This document shows positions 1 through 8,572 of a stretch of DNA of 64,000 bases, in pieces. The DNA comes from Candidatus Anammoximicrobium sp. (lineage in GTDB: Bacteria; Planctomycetota; Planctomycetia; Pirellulales; Pirellulaceae). The DNA lies in assembly GCA_012515235.1 (NCBI GenBank), contig JAAYYU010000188.1, forward strand, positions 1 to 64,000. The letters are read 5' to 3'. How positions within the stretch are numbered: the first letter of the stretch is position 1; every line of letters starts with the position of its first letter. The notes under the pieces were generated by a model. That model was not told the DNA's origin, made no database searches, and worked only from the letters and a program-made list of their open reading frames with translations. Made by a program: the position numbers and the translations under genes.

Positions 1-52
1 CAGCGTGGTGGCCGAAGAGGTCGCGCGGCGGGGCGATGTCTGGTTCTGAACA

Positions 53-118
53 TGGCTCCACGCTGGCAAGCAGCGTGGTGGCCGAAATCCGGGAAGTTAT
101 TTCGGCCACCGTTGCTGG
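53..118. repeat. Partial copy of the MITE-like element, right-hand end
   Basis: This stretch matches, in inverted orientation, the left part of the element that interrupts the DUF4058 gene near 45.73 kb. It has the hairpin with arms CCACGCTG and CAGCGTGG around GCAAG (about 58-78). At 96-116 it has a terminal-repeat-like end, GTTATTTCGGCCACCGTTGC. The start of the window (1-15) repeats CAGCGTGGTGGCCGA, so the copy probably continues beyond the left edge. Confidence 0.6.
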
Positions 119-171
119 GATGATCGGCAATAGACACTGGGCAGTTATTTCTCGAACGATGCTAAACTTCT

Positions 172-237
172 CCAGCTTGCCGAGTATGCACATTTGCAGT
201 CCTCGATGTTTCCTAAACTGCGCATTCGGCAAGCTGG
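172..237. repeat. Inverted repeat downstream of avd
   Basis: CCAGCTTGCCGA (172-183) is mirrored by TCGGCAAGCTGG (226-237), and imperfect pairing extends outward on both sides. It lies 54 bases beyond the stop of the Avd gene, between it and the MITE fragment. It could act as a terminator-like hairpin or be another dispersed repeat. No second copy was seen in the window, and no template repeat resembling the FGE 3' end was found here. Confidence 0.5.
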
Positions 238-290
238 AAGCTTACCCCACGCCTTGTTCAGCGGCGACGCGGGGTCGGTGGGGAGCCGGA

Positions 291-644
291 CTACTTGACG
301 GCTTTGGTCGCCTTGATCCAGCCGCCCAACAGTTTGCCGATTTCGTTCACCTCGCGGGTGGCGTAGCCGTAGCTGTCCACGCCGATGCAACGCAGGTCCT
401 TGGCCAGCCGGAACTGGAACCGCAACAACTCCAGCTGGATGTTGATGTCGTTCAGCAGCGGCAGCCGATCGCGAGTATAGCGGGCCCGGATCAAGGCTTC
501 CAGGACCTCGTACAGCTGCGTCTCCAAACGGTCGCCCAGCGTGGGACGGCGGGAACGCGGAAAGTTCCCGATCCGGTCGCAACTCCACGTCACCAGCTTG
601 TAGCAGCGGTCCACAATCAACATGTCGGTCGGCGCTTTGGCCAT
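291..644 (-). CDS. avd: Avd-family four-helix-bundle protein (DGR accessory protein)
   Basis: The product is a 117-residue, basic, all-helical protein. It carries the signature of the bacterial Avd group: MLIVDRCYKL near the N-terminus, NFPRSRRPTLGDRLE at about 27-41, LRFQFRLAKDLR in the middle, and a C-terminal EIGKLLGGWIKATK. Avd proteins form a pentameric barrel that binds the DGR reverse transcriptase and template RNA and is needed for mutagenic retrohoming. The length fits the family (about 115-130). It lies about 100 bases downstream of, and co-directional with, the FGE-domain gene, which is the usual target-avd order. The reverse transcriptase is not visible and would be expected to the left of the window. 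A stand-alone S23-type four-helix protein is the main alternative. Confidence 0.82.
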   Translation of the reverse strand: MAKAPTDMLIVDRCYKLVTWSCDRIGNFPRSRRPTLGDRLETQLYEVLEALIRARYTRDRLPLLNDINIQLELLRFQFRLAKDLRCIGVDSYGYATREVNEIGKLLGGWIKATKAVK

Positions 645-670
645 GGTCAGGTCCTAAAAAAGTTTTCGCG

Positions 671-685
671 CGCCGCTTCGCGGCG
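671..685. other. GC hairpin between the variable region and avd
   Basis: CGCCGC (671-676) and GCGGCG (680-685) form a perfect six-pair stem with a TTC loop. It sits about 60 bases past the stop of the FGE gene and before the avd start. DGRs of the Bordetella phage type have a short GC hairpin just downstream of the variable repeat that enhances retrohoming, so position and shape fit that role. A purine-rich stretch of AGTAAAGAGG-like repeats (about 688-735) lies between it and the FGE gene. Confidence 0.45.
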
Positions 686-745
686 GGAGTAAAGAGGAAA
701 AGAAGTAAAGAGGATAAGAGGTAAAGCAGTAAAGCAGCTAAGACA

Positions 746-870
746 CTACGGTGCGAGTCCTGACGCGCAAACACACAACACACGACAACCACCATCGTCG
801 AGCCGGATCCCGGGGTAGAACCAGTCGCGGATGGCCGCGCGACAGCCGCGGGAATTGAGGACCAGCAGCC
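746..870 (-). other. Putative DGR variable region (3' end of the FGE domain)
   Basis: This is the last ~120 bases of the FGE domain, from the RGGCW motif to the stop. It is where DGRs place their variable repeat. Read in the corrected frame, exposed positions use ATC, GAC, TTC, TAC, ATC, CTC and GAC codons between conserved C-R-A-A and G-C-R-V blocks. The end is GT/TG-rich and could hold the initiation-of-homing region. Exact limits need the template repeat, which is not in the window. Confidence 0.55.
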
Positions 871-3765
871 GCCACGCAACACACGAACTCCCGGCTGGTT
901 CTTCGGATCGTAGAAACCCACGCACCAGTCGAACACATTCCCCGCCATGTCCTCCAGCCCAAACGCGGCGGACTTGGACCGCGGAAAGATGCCGACGGCG
1001 GACGTGCGTTTTAGTCCCGCTTCAGCGCTGTTGCAGATCCCGTCCTCCCATCGGTCTCCCCACGGATACTTGTAGCCCTTTGGCCCGCGCGCGGCGGCTT
1101 CCCACTCGCGTTCCGTCGGCAGACGCCCGCCAGCCCACTTGGCCAGCGCTTCGGCCTCCCAAAACGAAATGCCGACGACCGGCTGGTTCGGCGCGTTGAA
1201 GCGAGGATCGCGCCAGTATTTCGGTTCGCTGACCTGAGCTCGCTGCAGCCATCGCCAGCCCTCCTCCGACCAGAATTGCCGCTCGCCGTAGCCGCCCGAC
1301 TCGATGAATTTGGCAAATTGCGAGTTGGTGACCGGATAGCGGCTGATCAGGAACGGCCGCTCGATCTTGAACGGCTCCTTCTTGTCCCCGTAGCAGTACG
1401 TGCCCGCGGGGACGAGGACATAGCCGGGATGGCGCTCAGGAACGTCCCCGATCCGCAAATCGGCCTCGATCCGCGGGTCGCCCAGGCGGCCCCAGGTGGC
1501 GGCCAGCGCGTGCCGCTGTTCCACCGGCGCCTCGCGCTGGATGGCGGTTTTCACCAGCGACTCGTACGCCGCGCGGAGGTCGTCCGGCAGGGTCGCGCGG
1601 CGGCCGAGGAGCAGGAGGATGTCCAGGCAATCGGACAGGACGATGGCCAGGTTCCAGTCGGGCGACGCCGGCGCGGCGATCTGCGGGGCCAGCTTCTGCA
1701 TGAGCTCGACGCCCGCCTGGACGTTGAACTTGGTGATCCAGCAGCCGAACAGGAACGAGAGCGTGTTCCGCCAGCCGGCGGCCGGGCCGCGGCGCAGGAA
1801 GACCTGCTGCAGGGCGTCTTCGTTGCGCCCGAGCAGCACGAACAGCTGTTCGGCGGCCAGGAACTCCTGGAACGACAAATGATAGAACGCGGCCCGCTTG
1901 TCGTCCCGCGAGACCAGCAGGCCGGTTTGCGTCAGCAGGTCCTCGCGCACCTCGACCATGCTGCTCCAGCCCTGCTCCGTGGCGCCGTCCTGCTGGCGGT
2001 AGGCTTTCAAGGTCTCGTCGATCTCGGCATCCGACGCGACCGGCTCGGGGCTGGCCCGTGGGCCCTCTGGCCCGCCGCCGGTGTGCATCCCCAACGCGAC
2101 GGCGCCCAGCCGCCCGCGGATCACGCTCACCCGCTCCCGCACCGGCGGGTACCGCTTGTGCAACACCGTGTCCACGATCCGGTCGTACAACTCGTACCTG
2201 TCCTGCGGCAGCCGCTTGCCTTCGTCGTAGATGATGCACATGGACGAGAGGAGCAGAGGATTGGCCGCCAATTCGCCCAGCCCCGGCTGAGCGCGCACGT
2301 GCTGGACCATCTCGTCGGCCGTCTTCAAACCTTGCGCATGGTCTTCGCTCAGCCGGTAGAACCAGCGGCGGACCAGCAACTGTTGCAACTCGGCGTCCAG
2401 CGCGTCGATCGGCGCGTGCGGCAATCCGAGCGCCCGCCGCTGGTCCTCGTTCAAGCCGTAAGGCCGGCTGGTGACCAGCACGCGGTTGCCCGCGGCATCC
2501 CAGCGGGCGACGGCCGCCGCCAGCGCGTTCAACAGCATTTCGCGAGGATACCATTGTTCGCGTTCCTGGCCGACCAGCGGCGGGACTTCATCGACGCCGT
2601 CCAGGATCAGCAGCGCCGAGCCCCGTTCCAGATGCGCGGCGACGCACGACCACGACAGGCCGCCCCAGTCGCCTTGCGCCAGGTGCGCGGCCAGCGCGTC
2701 TTCCAATTGCTCGACGGTCATGGTCCGCGCGCCGGCCGAGTGCGGCAGGCGGGGCCAGAAGTCGCGCAGGCGGATCAGCACCGGCAAGCGGTCGCGGAAC
2801 GCGGCCGGGAACGTCTCGCGATAAGCATCCGGCGCGGCCACGTCCGCTGGCGGCAGCGTTTGCTGGCAGACCAGCCACACCGTCCAGCGGCAAAAGGTCG
2901 ACTTGCCCGTCCCCGGATCGCCGGACACGTACAGCGACCGCTGGCCGAGCAGATCCAGCAGCATCTGCGGCCGGGATTCGTCGCCTTCCGCACGCTGCGT
3001 TGCCCGTCGTAGGCCGGAACCAGTCTTCGCAGTTCCGGCAATGGCCTCAATGCCTTCCGCGAATCCTTGCGTCGTCAGCGGCGTGTACACATGGTTCAGC
3101 CGCACGCCCTGCCCGTGCTTCAGCCGCAGTCCGAGCAGCTCCAATTCGCCGCAGCGGTTTTGCAGCCAGGAAATGTAGCCCGCGGGGAGGATCGGCGCGG
3201 CCGGGGCGGTTGGTCGCCGAGCCGCGTCCGCCGGCGGCGCGTGGCCGAACCGCTGGACGAGTTCCCGCAGGTGCCGAGTGGCCAGATACAGGAAACTGTT
3301 TTCACCGTCGCTCACACTCTCGTATTGACAGACGATCCCGCGCCGCTCGATCTTCTCCCGGAACCTGACGACCTTGGCGTACTGCGAGACGGCTTTGGAA
3401 GTCTGGGGCAGGGGAGGGGACTTGTGGAAATAGAACATGATCCACGGACGTTCCCGTTCGGCCCACTGGCGCATTGCGTCCTGAAATTCCTTCTCCGTAC
3501 CCGAACCATAGCCTTCGGTCGGCGTTCCGAACCGTGCGGCCATGATGCCCAGGTAGATGTCGTACGGCGGCGTCGCCTGGTCGACCACCGCTTGCGGCGG
3601 CGGGCCGACGTGGGGGGCCACGTCCCGCTCCCAGCGGAACGAACGCAGGACGACTCCGCAGCGCTCGCCTTCGCTGCGGTTCACCTCGTCGATGGCCGTG
3701 TCCAGGATGTCGCGTTCCGCCCGGACGTCGCCGGGCGAGGAAACGAAAATTCGCACGACTTGCAT
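746..3765 (-). CDS. DUF4062-NACHT NTPase with C-terminal FGE/C-lectin domain, probable DGR variable protein
   Basis: The start is the ATG at 3765, with AGGAGG just upstream. The N-terminus (MQVVRIFVSSPGDVRAERDI) is a DUF4062 domain of about 110 residues. A NACHT-type STAND NTPase follows, with Walker A GDPGTGKST near residue 280 and Walker B LLILDGVDE near 387. From about residue 780 an FGE-sulfatase (C-type lectin) domain runs from GYVLVPAGTY to RVLRGGCW. In the frame used up to about 860 the end is abnormal; switching by one base gives a normal FGE ending (CRAAIRDWFYPGIRLDDGG, stop at 746-748). A one-base deletion near 857-862 is therefore inferred. The ending is rich in NNC codons (ATC, GAC, TTC, TAC, CTC), as expected from adenine mutagenesis of AAC template codons. 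It is likely a conflict or sensor protein diversified through the downstream DGR arm. Confidence 0.78.
3405..3421 (+). repeat. G-rich micro-repeat inside the DUF4062 domain
   Basis: GGGGCAGGGGAGGGGAC lies on the strand opposite the coding strand, so the gene reads S-P-P-L-P-Q here. It is one of at least 13 sites of this motif in the first 34 kb. Confidence 0.6.
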
Positions 3766-3821
3766 GAGGCACCTCCTGGGCATCATGTTAGCCGCTTTCG
3801 GCAGCACCATCGACACGGCTT

Positions 3822-3918
3822 GGGGTCAGGCTTACAGAATTCAATTTTGGCCGATGGGAGGTCTGACCATGTGGAACGACATGACTCGGCCAAAATTGAA
3901 TTCTGTAAGCCTGACCCC
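3822..3918. repeat. Stem-loop repeat, copy A (subfamily 1)
   Basis: A perfect 33-base inverted repeat has left arm 3822-3854, starting GGGGTCAGGCTTACAGAATT, and right arm 3886-3918. They flank a 31-base loop containing GGTCTGACCATGTGG. Copies B (33417), C (52424) and D (55502) share the GGGTCAG...AGAATTC core. Loop similarity groups A with C. It sits in the 5' spacer between the divergent NACHT gene and truA, just upstream of truA. The size and shape fit a REP/BIME-type or MITE element mobilised in trans. Confidence 0.9.
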
Positions 3919-3979
3919 ACATCGTGCAAACGCCCCCGTTGGACGATTCGTGGGGGCGTGGGTATATTGTCCCGCCGTG

Positions 3980-4732
3980 ATGCGCACCTTTCGACTGACC
4001 CTGTCGTACGACGGCGCGGCCTACGCGGGCTGGCAGGTGCAGGCCAACGCGCGGACGATCCAGGCGGAATTGGAGGCCGCTCTGCAGCAGGTGACGGGCG
4101 AGAAGATCAGGGCAGTCGCCAGCGGGCGCACGGATGCCGGCGTCCACGCCTTGGGGCAGGTCGTCAGCTTCAGCAGCGACACGCGATTGCCAACGGACGT
4201 GCTCCGCAAGGCGCTGGACGCGAATCTGCCGCGGGACATCGTGGTCCGGGATGTTTGCGAAGCGCCGGCGGGTTTCCACGCGATCCGCGATGCGCTCCGC
4301 AAGCGATATCGCTACGTCGTCCAGGATGGTCCGGTCCGGGATGTGTTCAGTCGGGCGTACGCCTGGCAGTTTCCGCAACGATTGGACGTGGAGGCGATGC
4401 AGGCCGCGGCGGCGGTGCTGGAGGGCCGCCACGATTTTGCCAGCTTCGAGGCCGCCGGCTCGCCGCGGGCCAGCAGCGTGCGGACGATTTACGAATTGAG
4501 CGTCGAGCGGCGAGCCGGCGATTTCCTGGACCGGATTGTCTTCGAGGTCGAAGCGGACGGGTTCCTCTACAAGATGGTGCGCAACCTGGTTGGCAGCCTG
4601 GTCGACGTTGGACGCGGACGCCAATCGCCGGCCTGGATTGCGGAGGTACTGGCCGCGCGGAACCGCAAACTCGCCGGTATGACCGCGCCGCCGCAGGGTT
4701 TGTTTTTGGTGACCGTGGAGTATGGGTGGTAG
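3980..4732 (+). CDS. truA: tRNA pseudouridine(38-40) synthase TruA
   Basis: TruA isomerises U38, U39 and U40 of the tRNA anticodon arm to pseudouridine. The 250-residue product has the usual bacterial length. It begins MRTFRLTLSYDGAAYAGWQ and carries the catalytic-Asp motif ASGRTDAGVHA at about 50-60. Later family blocks are DALRKRYRYV, GRHDFASF and the C-terminal FLYKMVRNLVGSL. The ATG at 3980 fits where family homology begins. The frame is open further upstream but only through the stem-loop repeat and the opposite-strand gene, so the longer reading is rejected. It is a single gene between a defence-type locus and a glycosyltransferase. Confidence 0.96.
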   Translation: MRTFRLTLSYDGAAYAGWQVQANARTIQAELEAALQQVTGEKIRAVASGRTDAGVHALGQVVSFSSDTRLPTDVLRKALDANLPRDIVVRDVCEAPAGFHAIRDALRKRYRYVVQDGPVRDVFSRAYAWQFPQRLDVEAMQAAAAVLEGRHDFASFEAAGSPRASSVRTIYELSVERRAGDFLDRIVFEVEADGFLYKMVRNLVGSLVDVGRGRQSPAWIAEVLAARNRKLAGMTAPPQGLFLVTVEYGW

Positions 4733-4734
4733 CT

Positions 4735-4803
4735 GGGATTTGGGATTTTGGATTTGAGATCAAGGCCGAAGACTCACGATCTGAAATCCAAAATCTAAAA
4801 TCC
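4735..4803. terminator. AT-rich inverted repeat after truA
   Basis: GGGATTTGGGATTTTGGATT (from 4735, arm ending 4761) pairs imperfectly with an arm at 4779-4803 rich in AAATCCAAAATC. It lies directly after the truA stop and could end its transcript, but has no clear T-tract. Its AT-rich makeup contrasts with the GC-rich surroundings, so it may be another dispersed repeat. Confidence 0.45.
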
Positions 4804-4831
4804 AAGATCTCCAACAAGGTGATCGTTGTCT

Positions 4832-5986
4832 ATGCGGATCGCACATGTCATAACTCGGATGATCGTCGGTGGAGCGCAGGAGAACACCTTGCTGTGTTGT
4901 CAGGATTTGATCCGCTTGTTCGGCGACGACGTGTTGCTGGTCACGGGGCCGTCGTTGGGGCCGGAGGGCGAGCTGCTGACGCAGGGCAGGGGAGGGGAGG
5001 TCCCGTTGGCGCTGGTCCCGTCGTTGCAGCGGGCGATTCATCCGTGGCGGGACTGGCAGGCGTACCGGGCGGTCAAGCGGGTTCTGCGCGGCTTTCAGCC
5101 GGACGTGGTGCACACGCACAGCGCCAAGGGCGGCGTGCTGGGGCGACTGGCGGCGCACGCGCTGCGGGTTCCGGCCATCGTCCACACGGTTCACGGGGCT
5201 CCGTTCCATCCGTATCAGAGCGCGGCGGCCCGCAACCTGTTCCGCTGGTGTGAGGCGTACGCTGCCCGGCGGTGCCATGCACTGGTGAGCGTCGCCGACG
5301 CGATGACCGACCTGTTGGTCGACGCCGGCGTCGCGCCGCGGGCCAAGTTCACGACGGTGTACAGCGGCATGGATGTCGAACCGTTCCTGGCGGCCGACGA
5401 GCACCGCCAGCGAGTGCGGGCCGAACTGGGCTACACGGACCAGCACGTCGTGATTGGCAAGATCGCCCGGCTGTTTCACCTCAAGGGGCACGAGTATCTG
5501 ATCCCGGCGGCGGCGCTGGTCGTACGGGCCTGTCCCCAGGCGCGGTTCCTGCTGGTGGGCGACGGAATCCTGAGGGGCGAATTGGAGAGCCAACTGCAGC
5601 GGGCCGGGCTGGCGGACTATTTCCAGTTCACCGGTCTCGTGCCGCCCGCCCGGATTCCGCCCTTATTGGGGGCTATGGACGTTTTGGTCCATGTCAGCCT
5701 GCGGGAGGGGCTTGCACGGGCTCTGCCCCAGGCCCTGATCGCCGGCAAACCGGTGGTCAGCTACGACGTGGACGGGGCGCGCGAGGTTGTCATTCCCGGC
5801 GAAACCGGGTTTCTGCTGCCGCCGAAGAGCATCGAACCGCTGGCCGGCGCGTTGGTCCAGCTAGCGTGCGATCCGGGTCTGCGTCAGCGGCTGGGGCGCG
5901 GCGGCCGCCAGCGGTTTACCGAGACGTTCCGGCACGAGCACATGACGCGTCAGCTGCGAGGTCTTTACGAAGGGCTGTTGTCTTAG
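4832..5986 (+). CDS. Family 4 glycosyltransferase
   Basis: This is a GT-B fold retaining glycosyltransferase of about 384 residues. The N-terminus MRIAHVITRMIVGGAQENTL is the acceptor-side glycine-rich start typical of GT4 enzymes. HTHSAKGGVLGRLAA (about 95-110) and the TVHG motif follow. The C-terminal domain has IGKIARLFHLKGH, LLVGDG, and the nucleotide-sugar block SLREGLARALPQALIAGKPVV (E-x7-E type). It probably builds cell-surface polysaccharide or glycolipid. The ATG at 4832 was preferred over an in-frame TTG at 4826. A G-rich micro-repeat (4981-5000) is read in frame as T-Q-G-R-G-G-E in a loop near residue 53. Donor and acceptor are unknown. Confidence 0.88.
   Translation: MRIAHVITRMIVGGAQENTLLCCQDLIRLFGDDVLLVTGPSLGPEGELLTQGRGGEVPLALVPSLQRAIHPWRDWQAYRAVKRVLRGFQPDVVHTHSAKGGVLGRLAAHALRVPAIVHTVHGAPFHPYQSAAARNLFRWCEAYAARRCHALVSVADAMTDLLVDAGVAPRAKFTTVYSGMDVEPFLAADEHRQRVRAELGYTDQHVVIGKIARLFHLKGHEYLIPAAALVVRACPQARFLLVGDGILRGELESQLQRAGLADYFQFTGLVPPARIPPLLGAMDVLVHVSLREGLARALPQALIAGKPVVSYDVDGAREVVIPGETGFLLPPKSIEPLAGALVQLACDPGLRQRLGRGGRQRFTETFRHEHMTRQLRGLYEGLLS
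4981..5000 (+). repeat. G-rich micro-repeat inside the GT4 gene
   Basis: GCAGGGCAGGGGAGGGGAGG lies on the coding strand and is translated in frame into a Gly-rich loop (Q-G-R-G-G-E). Confidence 0.6.
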
Positions 5987-6056
5987 CTCATCGCGAGCTA
6001 TCTGGAATTCAGCAATCGCTTGATCCTCTGCACCGTGGAGCCGATCCGGTGTTCGG

Positions 6057-7073
6057 TCACTGGAAGGAGTCAACGTCGCGTTCCACGACGAAGGAGTCTC
6101 CCCCGATGGAAACGGACAACTGCGATCCCGTCGTACGAACGAGCATCTCGGGCAGGGCCCTTTCGGACGAAGGCGTCTCGGCCAGCAGCGCTTGCAGCGG
6201 CTTGTGTACGTAGGTCTCCAGGAACTGCCCGAGCGTTTTCCCGGCCGCGGCATCGAGATGAGCCCAAGCAGCGGCCCCGACGTACACTTCTCCCCGATGA
6301 CGAACGAATTCGTCCCGAAGTTCTTCCAGTTTCGGATTCGGCGTGGGGTCGAGAACGAGCAGAACCGGCGTGTACCCGCTGGCCCGGCAGTCGGAGGGAA
6401 ATGCCAGCTCTTCCTGCCAACGGCCCTGTCCGGACGCCGCGATGGTGACGCGAATCTTGATCTCGTACGCCTTTCTGCCGGGACGGATGCAGTCCACCTG
6501 CCGTCCTTTGGAACGGTCGCGGCGGCGGCGAATCGGACTGTTCTTGGGCCCCATCGGGACGCCACCGATCGCCGACGCGATGATGGGCTCAAAAACGTAC
6601 CCCGTTTCCTGGGCCGAGCGATTATCGATGTCGAACATCCATTTTCGCCACAGGAGAAAGGAGGCGAGCGACTTCGAGGTCATGGTGCCGTACTGGAGGA
6701 GCCCCCTCGGGCCGACCTGTTCGAACGTGGGGAAGGACTGAGTCCGTAGGATCCGCTCGTACTTGAGCCGAGCTTTGTGCAGCGTTGCCAAACAGCTGAA
6801 GTACGTGTCCGCGTCTTCTTGCACGCGGACGAGTCGCTCAAAGAGATGGAGGAAATCGCAGTTCCGGATGGCCATTCTGTCCAGCCTTGCGGCCCCAAAA
6901 AACGGCAAGAGTGGCACGTCGAGTTCGGGGAATTGCCGCCCTAGCTTGAGATCCCGCACCAGCAAGGCGAGCAAGTAAGAGCACGCCTCGTCACTGAGGG
7001 CGACTCCTTGCTCGCCCGCCCCCTGACTTTGGGCTTTCGCGATCAGGCTCAGTTGTGCCTTGGTCAACCCCAT
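6057..7073 (-). CDS. Type II restriction endonuclease, PD-(D/E)XK type
   Basis: The 338-residue protein is encoded directly downstream of a C5 DNA methyltransferase, overlapping it by 10 bases, which is the classic R-M arrangement. The C-terminal half has GYVFEPIIASAIGG, then RQVDCIRPGRKAYEIKIR: an Asp, then E-x-K after about a dozen residues, matching a PD-(D/E)XK active site. VTIAASGQGRWQEEL and LLVLDPTPNPKLEEL follow. From memory this layout resembles the ApaLI-like (RE_ApaLI) group, whose prototype cuts GTGCAC, but that assignment is unverified. The gene is convergent with the GT4 gene, 70 bases away. Recognition site unknown. Confidence 0.8.
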   Translation of the reverse strand: MGLTKAQLSLIAKAQSQGAGEQGVALSDEACSYLLALLVRDLKLGRQFPELDVPLLPFFGAARLDRMAIRNCDFLHLFERLVRVQEDADTYFSCLATLHKARLKYERILRTQSFPTFEQVGPRGLLQYGTMTSKSLASFLLWRKWMFDIDNRSAQETGYVFEPIIASAIGGVPMGPKNSPIRRRRDRSKGRQVDCIRPGRKAYEIKIRVTIAASGQGRWQEELAFPSDCRASGYTPVLLVLDPTPNPKLEELRDEFVRHRGEVYVGAAAWAHLDAAAGKTLGQFLETYVHKPLQALLAETPSSERALPEMLVRTTGSQLSVSIGGDSFVVERDVDSFQ

Positions 7074-8269
7074 AGCTCTAACTGCCGCCTCCCAAACTCG
7101 CGTCGAACCTTGGTCGCCACCTTCTCCAACGCCGGACTCATCCCGTTGGACAGCGTCGGGATGAAACTGAGCAACTCGCCGGGCTTGCGTTCCGTCGCCG
7201 CGTGCTGAAGGTCCGCTGCCAGCTGCCGGGCAACGACCGTCGCCAGTGAGGGCGGCACGGCGTTTCCGATGAGTTGAGCTTGCTCAGAAGCGCTTCCGCA
7301 GAACACGAAGTCGTCGGGAAAAGTCTGAATCCGAGCGCACTCTCGAATCGTCAGGTTCCGGTCCTCGTAGGGGTGAAGGAACTCGGCGGTAGCACCGCCG
7401 GTGATCGTCTTGGACGGAGCCGCTGGAAGCAGTCGCTTCACACCTGCGGGCGCCCCACCCCTTCGGTCGGACGGAGTCCCATCCATCACTCGCCGAAATG
7501 CGCGGCGCCGATAACTGTCGTGCCAGAGTTCCTCCGGAAGATCCCTCATGGTTTGGCCAGGTTTGAGGGCCTGCGCGCGTTCCAGGTCGATGCCAGTCAA
7601 GGGCCGGTAGTGGTGACCGGGCGGAATTCCGGGCGGGTCGAGCGATGGTGGGGGCAGGCCCGCGATCGCGTCGGCGACAGAGGGCGCTGAAGGCAGAGAC
7701 GAGTCCACCAGGTCCGCACCGGGTGCCCCGGTCGCAGAGTGGGTAGGTCTTGGGAACTGGGGGTGCCAGCCCAAACCCCCGATGGCGATCACCCGTTTTC
7801 GGTGCTGGGGAATCCCGTAGTGTGCCGCGTTGACCTTGCGCACGTGAACGCAGTAACCAGCTGCAATCACGGGGCGCAGGAGGTCAAACACGCGCATCCC
7901 GTTTTCCGCCGTGAGGAAGCCCTCCACGTTCTCGAAGACGAAAGCGAAAGGGCGATTCGAACAGACAATCCTGGCAAAACAGGCAACCAGACTGTTGCGT
8001 GAGTCGTCTGGCCTTCGCATGCCCGCCGACGAAAACCCCTGACACGGAGGCCCCCCAATGATGGTCGTTGCCAGCGGAACGCCAGTCTCTTCTGTGATTT
8101 CTTGCTGAAACACGTGCGTGCCGAGATTTGCGCGGTACGTCTCCACAGCCATCGGATGATGGTCAAACGCCGCAACGGCAACGAATCCGGCCCGCTGAAA
8201 ACCTAAGGAGAGGCCGCCGGCGCCGCAAAAGATGTCAACCACGGTGTTGTCCGGATCGCGAGCCACCAT
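7064..8269 (-). CDS. DNA (cytosine-5-)-methyltransferase
   Basis: This 401-residue m5C methyltransferase protects the host site of the linked endonuclease. Conserved motifs appear in order: motif I DIFCGAGGLSLGF (12-24, SAM binding), motif IV GGPPCQGFS with catalytic Cys76, motif VI FENVEG (112-117), motif VIII QHRKRV (155-160), a variable target-recognition region at about 180-290, then RECARIQTFPDDF and motif X IGNAVPP. The ATG at 8269 directly precedes the motif I region. It is co-directional with the restriction gene and overlaps its start by 10 bases, suggesting translational coupling. The sequence specificity cannot be read by eye. Confidence 0.95.
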   Translation of the reverse strand: MVARDPDNTVVDIFCGAGGLSLGFQRAGFVAVAAFDHHPMAVETYRANLGTHVFQQEITEETGVPLATTIIGGPPCQGFSSAGMRRPDDSRNSLVACFARIVCSNRPFAFVFENVEGFLTAENGMRVFDLLRPVIAAGYCVHVRKVNAAHYGIPQHRKRVIAIGGLGWHPQFPRPTHSATGAPGADLVDSSLPSAPSVADAIAGLPPPSLDPPGIPPGHHYRPLTGIDLERAQALKPGQTMRDLPEELWHDSYRRRAFRRVMDGTPSDRRGGAPAGVKRLLPAAPSKTITGGATAEFLHPYEDRNLTIRECARIQTFPDDFVFCGSASEQAQLIGNAVPPSLATVVARQLAADLQHAATERKPGELLSFIPTLSNGMSPALEKVATKVRREFGRRQLELWG

Positions 8270-8572
8270 GAGTCATGTGTCCACGGGGTCGATTCGTGCC
8301 GGCCAGGACGGCGGGCGACAGAGTGACTGGGGAACGACAGCATGTCCAAGGTGTGATTGTATCGCAGTCAAGAAGGGCAGGGGAGGGGACGGGTGCCAGC
8401 AACACCCCCAGATCGCCACAGGAGAGTACTTTCGCCGATGGAGATCTTGATTTACACTAGGCGCGTTTGCGGGGTCGCCATCGCCTCGGGTGACTCGCCC
8501 ACGATGTGCGGCGAACGGGTGCGGTGCCAATCGCAAGGCAGCCGATCCTCTGAACTGCAAGGGGGTGTGGAC
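8270..8572. other. Divergent spacer between the methyltransferase and kinase genes
   Basis: About 300 bases without a supported gene. It must hold the promoters of both divergent units, but no clear -35/-10 pair was picked out. It contains a G-rich micro-repeat at 8373-8395 (AAGGGCAGGGGAGGGGACGG). Confidence 0.5.
8373..8395 (+). repeat. G-rich micro-repeat in spacer
   Basis: Four G-runs (GGG, GGGG, GGGG, GGG) in 20 bases make this a possible G-quadruplex. Same motif family as the other G-rich sites. Confidence 0.6.

Noticed and set aside
1..290. DGR template repeat downstream of avd
   Set aside because: No stretch here resembles the FGE 3' end; only an inverted repeat and a MITE fragment are present, so the template must be elsewhere.
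145..745. Extension of the NACHT-FGE reading frame through the avd gene to position 145
   Set aside because: Beyond about 860 this frame has no FGE-like residues, becomes a Leu-rich low-complexity stretch and runs antiparallel in sense to the real avd frame; a one-base correction gives a normal end at 746.
1276..3012. A 578-codon plus-strand open frame opposite the NACHT domain
   Set aside because: The minus strand encodes clear Walker motifs over the same bases, so this is a GC-driven shadow.
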